DNA from: Thermohalobaculum sp963721105
GTDB lineage: Bacteria > Pseudomonadota > Alphaproteobacteria > Rhodobacterales > Rhodobacteraceae
NCBI GenBank assembly: GCA_963721105.1
Contig: CAVRHY010000018.1
Span: forward strand, 62,001-126,000
Direction of reading: 5' to 3'
Length of the DNA stretch: 64,000 nt
Part shown: positions 16,394-24,759 of the stretch, one piece after another
Numbering within the stretch: position 1 is the first letter of the stretch
Layout: each line of letters opens with the position of its first letter
Notes under the pieces: model-generated
Told to the model about the DNA's origin: nothing
Database searches by the model: none
Seen by the model: the letters and a program-made list of their open reading frames with translations, nothing else
Position numbers and translations under genes: made by a program

Positions 16394-17323
16394 TCACGCC
16401 AGCTCGAACACCGCGTCGGCGGCGACCGGCCCGTGCGGCCGCACCTGTCCCTGGTCCGCCAGACCGATCAGGCTCGCCAGGACGTTGCGCGCCGCTGCCG
16501 GCAGCAGGCGCGGGTCGATCTCGGTGTAGATGACCCTCGCCAGCCCGGCAGCGTCGGAGGGGCCGGCCTTCAGCGCCGCCAGGATCTGCTCGAAGCGCTG
16601 CCGCCGGTGGTCGATCTGCCAGGCGAGCATCGCTGCCGGGTCGCGAACCGGATGCCCGTGCCCCGGCAGGTACAGCCGGTCGTCGCGCGCCGCCAGCCTC
16701 TCCAGCGAGGCCATGAAGGCTGCCATGTCGCCCTCGGGCGGCGAGACCAGCGTCGTCGCGAATCCCATCACCGTGTCGCCGGTGAACACGATTCCCGACC
16801 CGTTCCCCTCAAGCGCGAAGCTCAGGTGGTTCGACAGGTGGCCCGGCGTGTGCAGCGCGACCAGCCGCCAGCCGTCGCCCTCGACCGCGTCGCCGTCCGC
16901 GAGCGTCCGGTCCGGCCGGAACCCGCGGTCGCCGCCCTCGCCGCCGCCGAGCTCGGCGCCGCTGTCGGCCAGCCTGCGCATGGTCCCGGACATGCCGCTG
17001 CCGTGCGGACCGTATCCGATCACCTCGGCCCCGGTCGCCGCGACGACGGCCGGCAGGGCGCCGGTGTGGTCGCGGTGGCTGTGCGTCACCAGCACACGGG
17101 CGATCCGCTCGCCCGGCCCCAGCGCCGCAAGCAGCGCCGCCACGTGCGCCGGGTCGTCCGGCCCGGGATCGATCAGCGCCACCTCGCCGCTGCCGACCAG
17201 GTAGCTGCGCGTGCCGGTGAACGTGTAGGGTGAGGGGTTGTCGGCGGTCACCCGGCGCACGGCCGGGGCGACCTCCTCGGCCACGCCGTAGCTGACCGAC
17301 GGGTCCTTGTCGAACGGGTCCAT
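16394..17323 (-). CDS. MBL-fold metallo-hydrolase (LACTB2/glyoxalase II-like)
   Basis: A 309-residue metallo-beta-lactamase-fold hydrolase. Metal ligands are seen in VLVTHSHRDHTGALP (HxHxDH), in LHTPGHLSNHLSF and in VFTGDTVMGF, with a later His in LYLPGHGHPV. A C-terminal helical segment (IYTEIDPRLLPAAARNVLAS) resembles the winged-helix-like tail of LACTB2-type enzymes. The substrate is unknown; thioesters or nucleic acids are the family options. ATG 17323 is chosen. An in-frame ATG about 17 codons upstream would overlap the divergent kinase start. It is head-to-head with the sensor kinase. Confidence 0.88.
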   Translation of the reverse strand: MDPFDKDPSVSYGVAEEVAPAVRRVTADNPSPYTFTGTRSYLVGSGEVALIDPGPDDPAHVAALLAALGPGERIARVLVTHSHRDHTGALPAVVAATGAEVIGYGPHGSGMSGTMRRLADSGAELGGGEGGDRGFRPDRTLADGDAVEGDGWRLVALHTPGHLSNHLSFALEGNGSGIVFTGDTVMGFATTLVSPPEGDMAAFMASLERLAARDDRLYLPGHGHPVRDPAAMLAWQIDHRRQRFEQILAALKAGPSDAAGLARVIYTEIDPRLLPAAARNVLASLIGLADQGQVRPHGPVAADAVFELA

Positions 17324-17373
17324 GCGCGCGTCCGCCTTGTGCCGGCCCGGGGCCGGGCCTATCCCCGCCTTCA

Positions 17374-18711
17374 TGCAGAGCCCGTTCCTCCATCTCAAGC
17401 GATACATGCCCAAGGGGCTGTTCGGCCGCGCGCTGCTGATTCTCGTCCTGCCGATCGTGCTGCTGCAGGTCGTCGTCGCGCTGGTCTTCATCCAGCGCCA
17501 CTACGAACTCGGTGACCGAGCAGATGGCCGGCTCGATCGCGCGCGAGCTGAACTTCGCCATCGAGGCGGTCGAGGAGGCGCCCGACGCCGAGAGCGCAAG
17601 GCAGCTTCTCCGGCGGATGTCCGCCCCGCTCGGCTTCGAGATGGCGCTGGCCGAGAACGAGCGCGTCGCGCCCGACGCGCTGCGCAAGTTCTACGACCTG
17701 ACCGGCGGCATCATCGAGCAGACGCTGAAACGCGAGGTGCGCCACCCGCTGTCGGTCGACATGCTGACCTACGAGAAGAATGTCGATGCCTCGATCGCCA
17801 CGAACAAGGGCGTGCTGCGGGCACTGGTTCCGCGGCGGCGGATGAACGCCGCCAATCCGCATCTGCTTCTGGTCTGGATGACCGCCTCTGCCGGGTTGCT
17901 GACGACCATCGCCATCCTGTTCCTGCGCAACCAGGTGCGGCCGATCCGCGATCTCGCGCGCGCCGCGACCGCGTTCGGGCGCGGCCGCTCGCTGCCCTTC
18001 CGCCCGGCCGGTGCCGACGAGGTGCGCCGCGCCGGCGCCGCCTTCCTGGAAATGCGCGGCCGCATCGAGCGCCATGTCGAGCAGCGCACGCGGATGCTGT
18101 CGGGCGTCAGCCACGACCTGCGCACGCCGCTGACGCGGATCAAGCTGGCGCTGGCGGTCGCCGACGAGACGCCCGAGACCGCCGAGATCGCCCGCGACAT
18201 CAGCGAGATGGAGCACATGCTGGCCGGCTTCCTGGCGTTCGCCCGCGGCGAGGGCGGCGAGCCGTCCGTGGCCGCCTCGCCGCTGGAGCTGGCCGAGGAG
18301 GTCGCGGCCGATGCCCGCCGCCGCGGCGCCACCGTGCAGGTCTTCGCCCAGCTCGAGACGCCGGACCAGCCGATGGTCGACATGCGCCGCCGCGCGCTGA
18401 AGCGCGGACTCGGCAACCTGATGAACAATGCCGGCGCCTATGGCGGGCGCATCGCCCTCTCGGTCCGCCTGACGCGCCGCTTCGCCGAGTTCACGGTCGA
18501 GGATGATGGCCCGGGCATTCCCGAGGACAAGCGCGAGGAGGTGCTGCGCCCGTTCACCCGGCTGGACGAGGCGCGCAACCAGGACATCCCCGGCACCGGG
18601 CTGGGCCTGTCGATCGCGCTGGACGTCGCGCGCAGCCATGGCGGCCAGCTGAGGCTCGACGAGAGCCCCCGGCTGGGCGGCCTGCGCGCCACGCTGACGA
18701 TCCCACGATGA
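17374..18711 (+). CDS. EnvZ-like sensor histidine kinase (frameshifted)
   Basis: An inner-membrane kinase built from two frames. From ATG 17374 the first reads GRALLILVLPIVLLQVVVAL (TM1) and FIQRHYE. One extra base near 17508 then moves the frame, and it continues VTEQMAGSIARELNFAIEAV (periplasmic sensor) from 17512. TM2 (LLTTIAILFL) leads to a HAMP linker (RNQVRPIRDLARAATAFG). The H-box SGVSHDLRTPLTRIKL, N-box LGNLMNNAGAYGG, G1 EDDGPGIPED and G2 GTGLGLSIALDVA are all present. The layout is that of EnvZ-type osmosensors, but no OmpR-type partner is adjacent. The break is probably a sequence error, since all kinase motifs are intact. Confidence 0.85.
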
Positions 18712-18896
18712 CCCGGCTCGCGCTGAGCCGGCTCGCGCTGCCCCGGCCCGCGACTGGCCGGGTCGCCGGCGTGTTGCGGAGGCGGCGAGAATTTTCCACC
18801 ATGGCCGCGCGGGCCCGCGTCAGGGTCAGCAACGCAATCGGCGAAGGGCCTCTCGTCACGGCGCCCGCTCGCGGTCGATAACTGGAGACAGACGGA

Positions 18897-19919
18897 ATGG
18901 ACGTGCTCGTCACCGGAGCGGCAGGCTTCATCGGTTTCCACGTCGCCCGATCCCTGATCGCGCGCGGCGACCGGGTGGTCGGGCTGGACAACGTGAATGC
19001 CTATTACGATCCGGCGCTAAAGGAGAAACGGCTCGCCGTGCTGGCGCAGTCGGCGGAAAGCGCGGGCGGGTCGTTCCGGTTCGTCCGGGCCGATCTCGCC
19101 GATGCGGCGGCGGTGAACGCGGTCTTCACCGGCGCGGCGTTCGACCGTGTCATCCACCTGGCCGCGCAGGCGGGCGTGCGGCACAGCCTGGACCACCCGC
19201 ACGACTACGTGCAGTCGAACGTCGTCGGATTCCTGAACGTGCTCGAGGCCTGCCGCCACGCCCGCACGGCGCACCTGACCTATGCCTCGACCTCGTCGGT
19301 CTATGGCGCGAACACGACGATGCCGTTCTCCGAGCATGACGGGGTCGACCATCCGCTGCAGTTCTATGCTGCCACCAAGCGTGCGAACGAGTTGATGGCG
19401 CACGCCTACAGCCACCTGTACCGGCTGCCGACGACGGGCCTTCGCTTCTTCACGGTCTACGGGCCGTGGGGGCGGCCCGACATGGCGCTGTTCCTGTTCA
19501 CCAGGGCCATCCTGGCAGGAGAGCCGGTCAGGGTCTTCAATCACGGCAACCACACGCGGGACTTCACCTATGTCGCCGACATCGCCGAGGGCGTGATCCG
19601 CACCTCCGACCGGATTGCCGAGCCGAACCCCGACTGGTCGAGCGACGAGCCCGACCCGGCCAGCTCGAACGCGCCGTTCCGGATCTACAACATCGGCAAC
19701 AACGCCCCCGTGAAGCTGATGCAGTATATCGAGGCCATCGAGGCGGCGCTGGGGGTCGAGGCTAAGAAGGAGTTCCTGCCAGCGCAACCCGGCGACGTTG
19801 CCGACACCTATGCCGACGTCTCGGAACTGGTCGCCGCGGTCGGCTACCGGCCGACGACCAAGGTACAGGACGGCGTGCGCGCCTTCGTCGACTGGTACAG
19901 GGATTACTACGGCGTCTAG
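18897..19919 (+). CDS. NAD-dependent epimerase, UDP-glucuronate 4-epimerase type
   Basis: A 340-residue short-chain dehydrogenase of the GAE type, which interconverts UDP-glucuronate and UDP-galacturonate for surface polysaccharides. The NAD-binding site is MDVLVTGAAGFIGFHVARSL. The catalytic triad is visible as TYASTSSVYG (Ser/Thr) with FYAATKRANE (YxxxK). DNVNAYYDPALKEKRLAVL and FTVYGPWGRPDMALFLFTRA are diagnostic of UDP-glucuronate epimerases. It starts at ATG 18897, about 185 bases after the kinase. No other polysaccharide genes flank it. Confidence 0.92.
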   Translation: MDVLVTGAAGFIGFHVARSLIARGDRVVGLDNVNAYYDPALKEKRLAVLAQSAESAGGSFRFVRADLADAAAVNAVFTGAAFDRVIHLAAQAGVRHSLDHPHDYVQSNVVGFLNVLEACRHARTAHLTYASTSSVYGANTTMPFSEHDGVDHPLQFYAATKRANELMAHAYSHLYRLPTTGLRFFTVYGPWGRPDMALFLFTRAILAGEPVRVFNHGNHTRDFTYVADIAEGVIRTSDRIAEPNPDWSSDEPDPASSNAPFRIYNIGNNAPVKLMQYIEAIEAALGVEAKKEFLPAQPGDVADTYADVSELVAAVGYRPTTKVQDGVRAFVDWYRDYYGV

Positions 19920-19944
19920 AGCGGATGTTCGAGCCGTTTCGCCC

Positions 19945-20012
19945 CGATCCCCGCGAAGGCGGAGACCTGTTCGGAACATGAGAGGCTCGCCGCTTCCGCG
20001 GGAATGACGGGC
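19945..20012. repeat. REP-like imperfect inverted repeat
   Basis: CCCGCGAAGGCGG near 19950 and CCGCTTCCGCGGGAATGACGG near 19990-20010 form an imperfect inverted pair just downstream of the epimerase. The phrase CCCGCGGAAGCGG / GGAATGACGG resembles short interspersed palindromes common in alphaproteobacterial genomes. Only one copy of this type was found in the window. Confidence 0.35.
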
Positions 20013-20042
20013 CGACCCGCCGACTTCGACTCGATCGGGAAA

Positions 20043-20234
20043 CGCGCTGGAGGCTTCTGCGGAATCGAACCGGCGAGATCCGTTGCGTCCTCGCCGGAGG
20101 ACTGCTCGTCCCGAGACTGGCCCCGGGACGCTGCCGCGCCGGCGAAACACCCTTGTGAACCCTGCCGCGTGCACGCGCCGTCTCACGAGGAGACGGCGCT
20201 GGCTACGACCGCCGGATAGGAGCCGGCAGGGTTC
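20043..20234 (-). other. Candidate structured RNA / inverted-repeat cluster
   Basis: Between the epimerase and the DUF465 gene lies an unusual set of perfect inverted repeats. An outer 11-bp stem (20157-20167 with 20224-20234) encloses a 10-bp hairpin (20175-20184 with 20190-20199, loop ACGAG). An 8-bp pair, CCGGCGAG with CTCGCCGG (20070-20077 with 20090-20097), lies beyond it, and a GTCCTC/GAGGAC hairpin overlaps that. On the reverse strand GGTTCGATTCC followed by GCCTCCA recalls a T-arm and tmRNA-like 3' end, but the T-stem pairs poorly and no acceptor 5' strand is found. It has no T-tract, so it is not a classical terminator. The type is undetermined. Confidence 0.35.
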
Positions 20235-20238
20235 CGTC

Positions 20239-20418
20239 CTAGTGCGCGAGCGTCGTGGTCGAGAGGCGCTCGATCTCTTCCTTGAGATGCAGCTTCTCGC
20301 GCTTCATCGCCGTGATTTCGAGATGGTTGACCGAAGGTCGTCGTTCCTCCTCCCTGATCTTCACCTTAAGCGATTCGTGCTTGTGGCGGAGTTGATCGAG
20401 GTGGGACGAGACGCTCAT
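20239..20418 (-). CDS. DUF465 (YdcH-family) small coiled-coil protein
   Basis: A 59-residue highly charged protein, MSVSSHLDQLRHKHESLKVK, then EEERRPSVNHLEITAMKREK and LHLKEEIERL. This heptad-rich pattern matches DUF465/YdcH proteins, short two-helix coiled coils of unknown role that are very common in alphaproteobacteria. ATG 20418 has a near-perfect AGGAGGT site; an open extension upstream to 20463 is ignored. It is transcribed alone and toward the structured repeat cluster. Confidence 0.88.
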   Translation of the reverse strand: MSVSSHLDQLRHKHESLKVKIREEERRPSVNHLEITAMKREKLHLKEEIERLSTTTLAH

Positions 20419-20518
20419 GAGAGACCTCCTGCTGCTTCGATCGTCAGACCAGTAGACCACCATTCCGGGCCGTTGTCACTCGGCGGCTATCCCCGGCCAT
20501 CACCTGATGTGGGGTCGT

Positions 20519-21694
20519 TCAGCGCGGCGGCAAGGCCGTCTCGACAAGCTTCGCCCAGTAGGCGACGCCGATCGGCGAGACCTCGTCGTTGAAGTCGTAG
20601 CGCGTCGTGTGCAGCGGGGCCGATTCGCCGTTGCCGATGAACACGAACGCGCCCGGCCGGGCCTGCGCCATGAAGGCGAAATCCTCGCCGCCCATGGTCG
20701 GCGGGCGGTTACGGTCGACGCGATCGGCGCCGACCAGCTCCTCCAGCACGCGCCCGGCAAAGGCCGCCTCGGCGTCGTCGTTGACGCAGGGCGGATAGGG
20801 CACCTCACCCGTGATCAGCGTCGCGCCGACGCCCATGCCCGCGGCGACCGACTCGCAGATGCGCCGCATCTCGTCCTTGATCAGCGTGTCCACCTCGGGG
20901 TCGAAGCTGCGCATCGTGCCGCCGATAACGGCCTCGTCGGGGATGACGTTGTTGGCACTGCCGGCGTGGAACCGCGTGACCGAAACGACGGCCGGCTTCA
21001 GCGGGTCGACCTTGCGGGCGACGATCGACTGCAGCGCCGTTACGATCTGCGCGCCGGCGACGATCGGGTCGCACGCACGGTGCGGGAACGCGGCGTGCCC
21101 GCCAGCGCCACGCACGGTGATCTCGAACTCGTCGGCCGAAGCCAGCACCGGGCCGGGCCTGACCGCGAAGGTGCCGGCCGGCGCGCCGGGCCAGTTGTGC
21201 ATGCCGTAGACGGCGCGCGCCGGGAAACGCTCGAACAGCCCGTCCTCGATCATCGTCTTGGCGCCGCCGCCGCCCTCCTCGGCCGGCTGGAAGCAGAAAT
21301 AGACGGTACCCTCGAAATTGCGCGTCTCGGCGAGGTGGCGCGCAGCCCCCAGCAGCATGGTCGTGTGCCCGTCATGGCCGCAGGCGTGCATCTTGCCGGG
21401 GTTCTGGCTGGCATAGGGCAGCCCCGTCTCCTCGGGCATCGGCAGCGCGTCCATGTCGGCGCGCAGCAGGATCGCCTCGCCGCCCGGTCCGCCGCGGCCG
21501 TGCAGCACGCCGACGACGCCCGGGCCGCCGACCCCGGTCTCGACCGCGTCCAGGCCAAAGGCGCGCAGCTTCTCGGCGACGGTCGCGGCCGTCCGGTGCT
21601 CGTTGAAGGCGAGCTCCGGGTTCTGGTGCAGGTCACGGCGCCACTCGGCCAGGTCGGGCGCCATGGCGGCAATCGAGTTCGGGATCGGCTGCAT
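20519..21694 (-). CDS. M20-family amidohydrolase (hippurate/N-acyl-amino-acid hydrolase type)
   Basis: A 391-residue metallo-amidohydrolase of the M20D type, which removes acyl groups from N-acyl amino acids. Metal and catalytic residues lie in LLRADMDALPMPEETG, MHACGHDGHTTMLLG and FCFQPAEEGGGGAKTMIEDG. The lid-domain blocks GAGGHAAFPHRACDPI and AGSANNVIPDEAVIGGTMRS, and the late metal His region TMGGEDFAFM, are all intact. The start is ATG 21694 with GAGAGGA upstream. The tRNA methyltransferase gene ends 14 bases before it, so the genes are likely co-transcribed. Confidence 0.93.
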   Translation of the reverse strand: MQPIPNSIAAMAPDLAEWRRDLHQNPELAFNEHRTAATVAEKLRAFGLDAVETGVGGPGVVGVLHGRGGPGGEAILLRADMDALPMPEETGLPYASQNPGKMHACGHDGHTTMLLGAARHLAETRNFEGTVYFCFQPAEEGGGGAKTMIEDGLFERFPARAVYGMHNWPGAPAGTFAVRPGPVLASADEFEITVRGAGGHAAFPHRACDPIVAGAQIVTALQSIVARKVDPLKPAVVSVTRFHAGSANNVIPDEAVIGGTMRSFDPEVDTLIKDEMRRICESVAAGMGVGATLITGEVPYPPCVNDDAEAAFAGRVLEELVGADRVDRNRPPTMGGEDFAFMAQARPGAFVFIGNGESAPLHTTRYDFNDEVSPIGVAYWAKLVETALPPR

Positions 21695-21708
21695 GATCTG
21701 GGGTCCTC

Positions 21709-22506
21709 TCAGAAGTCCAGCGCCGCGGCATCGCGCAGGATCGCGCGCGCCCGGGCGGTGTAGTCGTCGCCGTCGGCACGGTGTGCGGCGCCCTCGTGCA
21801 GGACAAGGGGCGCGGCCAGGCGGAACGGCGCCCGCCCGCCCTTGCGGGCGCAGAGGATGACGCGCTTGGCGTCGCGCCCGGCGCGCGCGGCCAGCGGCAG
21901 CACGGCGGCAGCGGCGCGGCCGGCCAGCGACGACAGGATCTCGGGCAGCCCGTCGGCGCGCATGATGGTGACGACGTGCCCGCCCGGCCGACAGCGCGCC
22001 AGCGCGGCGGCGATCCAGTCGGAGAGCCCCGCCCCCTCCCCCGCGGCGCCGCGGCGGTTCGCCATGTCCCGGCCCGGATCGGGCGAGGCGATCCCCTCGG
22101 GCGCGTGGAAGGGCGGGTTCAGCATGACCGCCGCGAAGCTCTGCGCCCGCAGCACCGGCGGCATGGCGCGCAGGTCGCCCTCGTGCACCGCCAGCGCATA
22201 GCCGTTCAGCGCCGCGTTCTCTCGCGCCAGCCCGGCATAGAGCGGCTGCACCTCCAGCCCGTGCAGCGCGACGCCCTCGACGCGCGCGCCGAGGCACAGC
22301 GCCGCCGTCCCGGCGCCGCAGCCGAGGTCGAGCACCGCGTCGCCCGGCCGTGCCGGCACGGCGGCCGCCAGCAGCACCGGGTCGGTCGCCGCGCGATAGC
22401 CGCGCACCGGCTGGCGGATGCGCAGCCGGCCGCCCAGGAACCCGTCCTCGACAACCTCGGAGAGATCGTCGGCAACGGCGCCGGGCGCCGCGTCGCTCAC
22501 AGCCAC
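21709..22506 (-). CDS. TrmN6-like tRNA adenine-N6 methyltransferase
   Basis: A 265-residue class I SAM methyltransferase. The SAM site is AVLDLGCGAGTAALCLGARV, and the catalytic N6-adenine motif is LNPPFHAP. The N-terminal FLGGRLRIRQPVRGYRAATDPVLLAA is the signature of the TrmN6/YfiC group, which modifies A37 of tRNA1(Val). It overlaps the DUF2007 gene by ten bases upstream and is followed closely by the M20 hydrolase, forming a reverse-strand operon. Confidence 0.87.
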   Translation of the reverse strand: MAVSDAAPGAVADDLSEVVEDGFLGGRLRIRQPVRGYRAATDPVLLAAAVPARPGDAVLDLGCGAGTAALCLGARVEGVALHGLEVQPLYAGLARENAALNGYALAVHEGDLRAMPPVLRAQSFAAVMLNPPFHAPEGIASPDPGRDMANRRGAAGEGAGLSDWIAAALARCRPGGHVVTIMRADGLPEILSSLAGRAAAAVLPLAARAGRDAKRVILCARKGGRAPFRLAAPLVLHEGAAHRADGDDYTARARAILRDAAALDF

Positions 22507-22727
22507 GACTCGGGCTCGTAGGGCTCGATGCCGTTGTCGCGCATCACCCGGCGGGCGCGGTCCAGATCGTCGGCGCGGACCATCAGGCGGCGCGGGAAGA
22601 TGCCGATCGAGCCCTCGACGCTGCTGATGTTTGTGTCGAGGGGAAAGCAGTCTATACCCTCGCCCCGAAGCAGGGCCGAGGCGAACGGCACCAGGGTAGG
22701 ATCGGTCGTGCGGAGCAGTTCTTCCAT
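22497..22727 (-). CDS. DUF2007 domain protein
   Basis: A 76-residue protein, MEELLRTTDPTLVPFASALL, then EGIDCFPLDTNISSVEGSIG, FPRRLMVRADDLDRARRVM and IEPYEPESWL. This is the DUF2007 (putative signal-transducing) beta-alpha-beta fold, related to the PII-like ferredoxin-type sandwich. It is usually encoded beside a tRNA methyltransferase and divergent from the polyprenyl synthase, as here. The start is ATG 22727. The function is unknown. Confidence 0.85.
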   Translation of the reverse strand: MEELLRTTDPTLVPFASALLRGEGIDCFPLDTNISSVEGSIGIFPRRLMVRADDLDRARRVMRDNGIEPYEPESWL

Positions 22728-22775
22728 GCCATCTGTGATAGGCGATCGGACAGGCCTCGTCGAGGGCGCGTGCTG

Positions 22776-23786
22776 ATGGCCGACGCTGCGGTGGAGCCCG
22801 GCCGGCAGGGACCGTTCGAGCGGCTGACCGCGCTCGTCGCCGACGACCTGACCGCCGTCAACGCGCTGATCCGCGAGCGCATGGCCTCCGAGCACGCGCC
22901 ACGCATCCCGGCGATCTCGGCGCACCTGATCGAGGCCGGCGGCAAGCGGCTGCGGCCGATCCTCACGCTGGCGGCCAGCCGGCTCTGCGGCTATGGCGGC
23001 ACCGACCACCTCAAGCTGGCGGCGACCGTCGAGTTCATCCACACCGCGACGCTGCTGCACGACGACGTCGTCGACGAGAGCGCCCAGCGGCGTGGCCGGG
23101 CAACCGCCAACATCCTGTGGGACAACAAGTCGAGCGTGCTGGTCGGCGACTACCTGTTCAGCCGCTCGTTCCTGCTGATGGTCGAGACCGGCAACCTGCG
23201 CGTGCTGGAGATCCTGTCGACCGCCTCGGGCGTCATCGCCGAGGGCGAGGTCCTGCAGCTGACGACGGCGCACGACCTGGCCACCGACGAGGCGCGCTAT
23301 GGCCGCGTCATCCACGGCAAGACCGCCGCGCTCTTCCAGGCGGCGACCGAGGTCGGCGGCGTCATCGCCGGCGTGGGCGAGGCCAGGATCCAGGCGCTGG
23401 CCGAGTATGGCCACGGGCTCGGCATGGCGTTCCAGCTGTCGGACGACTACCTCGACTATGGCGGCTCGTCGGCGGCGCTGGGCAAGAATGTCGGCGACGA
23501 CTTCCGCGAGGGCAAGGTGACGCTGCCCGTCATCATCGCCTACCAGCGCGGAGACGACGAGGCGCGCGCCTTCTGGCAGCGCACGATCGGGCGCGGCGAG
23601 CAGCGACCGGACGATCTCGAGCAGGCGATGGCGCTGCTGACGGCCGCCGACGCCCTGCCCGAGACGCGGGCGCGCGCCCGCGCCGAGGCGGACCGGGCGA
23701 TCGCCGCGCTCGACTGCTTCGCGCGCGGGGCGCTGCGCACCGCGCTGGAAGAGATCGCCGACTTCGTCGTCGAACGCGCGGTCTGA
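22776..23786 (+). CDS. ispB: Polyprenyl (octaprenyl/decaprenyl) diphosphate synthase
   Basis: A 336-residue trans-prenyltransferase making the ubiquinone side chain. The first aspartate-rich motif is LLHDDVVDESAQRRGR, the second LSDDYLDYGGS. The GGKRLRPILTL substrate-binding segment and the GKTAALFQAATEVGG block are conserved. The length matches long-chain synthases; chain length cannot be read by eye. ATG 22776 follows shortly after the divergent DUF2007 start at 22727, so the promoters share about 48 bases. Confidence 0.92.
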   Translation: MADAAVEPGRQGPFERLTALVADDLTAVNALIRERMASEHAPRIPAISAHLIEAGGKRLRPILTLAASRLCGYGGTDHLKLAATVEFIHTATLLHDDVVDESAQRRGRATANILWDNKSSVLVGDYLFSRSFLLMVETGNLRVLEILSTASGVIAEGEVLQLTTAHDLATDEARYGRVIHGKTAALFQAATEVGGVIAGVGEARIQALAEYGHGLGMAFQLSDDYLDYGGSSAALGKNVGDDFREGKVTLPVIIAYQRGDDEARAFWQRTIGRGEQRPDDLEQAMALLTAADALPETRARARAEADRAIAALDCFARGALRTALEEIADFVVERAV

Positions 23787-24102
23787 TCCGGAGGACGCCC
23801 GGGGCGGCATCCTGACGCCCGCCGGGCCGACCGGGCAGCGTTCTTACGCGCGGGAATTTTCACGCCACTGTTATCGCACGAGTTTCCCCTCGCGCCCCTA
23901 AACGGCCGGGCCGGGCGCGTCCTCGTCGCGTGAATGGGCGCAGGTCCCGGGACCCGGCCGTCTCGCGCCGGCCACGATACCGGCGGCCTGCCAGCGCACC
24001 CTGACTCACCGCCGGTCCGATCGGGCGACTCACTGCACGCAAGAGATGCCGGGCGGAGCCGCGAAGGGCGGTGGTGCCGGGCGACGGGCGCCGGCGCCCC
24101 CG
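23787..24102. other. Intergenic region, no feature recognised
   Basis: About 315 bases between the convergent ispB and STAS-domain genes. It contains a locally A+T-richer patch near 23850-23885 and GC-rich imperfect palindromes near 24079-24102, but no gene, RNA or T-tract terminator that I can support. Confidence 0.4.
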
Positions 24103-24468
24103 TCAGGCCTCGCCCGCCTCGACCCAGGCGCGAGCCTCGTCGACATGGCTGGGCGCGAAGAAGCGCATCTCGGCGTCGAACAGGTGCGACGAAACCCGCA
24201 CGGCCCACTCCTGCCAGCGCCGGTCGCCGACAATCGCAGTGCGGCCGATCTGCTTTCGCCGGCGCAGGTCGAACTTCAGGTCCTCCCACATCGCGCCGAT
24301 GCTCCAGCTCGTGACGCCGACGATGTCGATGAGGAAGCGAAGCCGGCCGTGCTGGTCCAGCAACGCCTCCAGCCCCGGCAGGGCGCGGTCGTAATCCTCG
24401 CGCGAGATGGCACCGCTTGCATGGATGGTGACGACGCCAAGCGCGTCGGGATCGCTGATCGTGAACAT
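24103..24468 (-). CDS. SpoIIAA-like STAS-domain protein
   Basis: A 121-residue protein, MFTISDPDALGVVTIHASGA, then ISREDYDRALPGLEALLDQH, LRFLIDIVGVTSWSIGAMWE and WQEWAVRVSSHLFDAEMRFF. This pattern is the SpoIIAA-like (DUF3478) STAS fold, seen in free-standing alphaproteobacterial proteins. The start is ATG 24468 with a clear AAGGAGGTT site. It lacks an adjacent anti-sigma kinase, so a classical anti-anti-sigma role is not supported by context. It may bind lipids or nucleotides. Confidence 0.8.
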   Translation of the reverse strand: MFTISDPDALGVVTIHASGAISREDYDRALPGLEALLDQHGRLRFLIDIVGVTSWSIGAMWEDLKFDLRRRKQIGRTAIVGDRRWQEWAVRVSSHLFDAEMRFFAPSHVDEARAWVEAGEA

Positions 24469-24759
24469 GGGAACCTCCTTTCGCCCGCCCGGCGGGACGG
24501 ACGCCAGGACCGGCGCCAGGACGGACGCAGAAAAGGAGCGCCGCCACCGCCTTGTTGTCAACGGGCAAGGCCGGCGGCCGTGCCGAGCCACGTGGGTCCG
24601 CCCCGTGGAACCGCCGCGCGGGCCCGCCGCTTGTTTCCCGCCGCCGTCCTCCGGCCAGTCATCGGCGGCGCGCGTCAGCCAGAGCCGCCATTGCTCCGGG
24701 GGGCCATGGCGAACACCGCGACCGTCGCCCCTGCACCGCCCCGTGCGCGGGCGGCGGGG

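Noticed and set aside
17512..18711. Reading the kinase as a shorter protein starting at GTG 17512
   Set aside because: That would remove TM1, which is clearly encoded in the preceding frame directly upstream; a single extra base explains both halves.
20043..20110. tRNA or tmRNA gene on the reverse strand, suggested by GGTTCGATTCC and GCCTCCA
   Set aside because: The T-stem would pair only three of five bases, and no 7-bp acceptor 5' strand, D-arm or anticodon arm is found upstream. No tag-peptide coding piece is visible. Kept only as an undetermined structured region.
19945..20240. CRISPR array
   Set aside because: The repeats are inverted stem-loops of different sequence, not evenly spaced direct repeats; no cas genes occur in the window.
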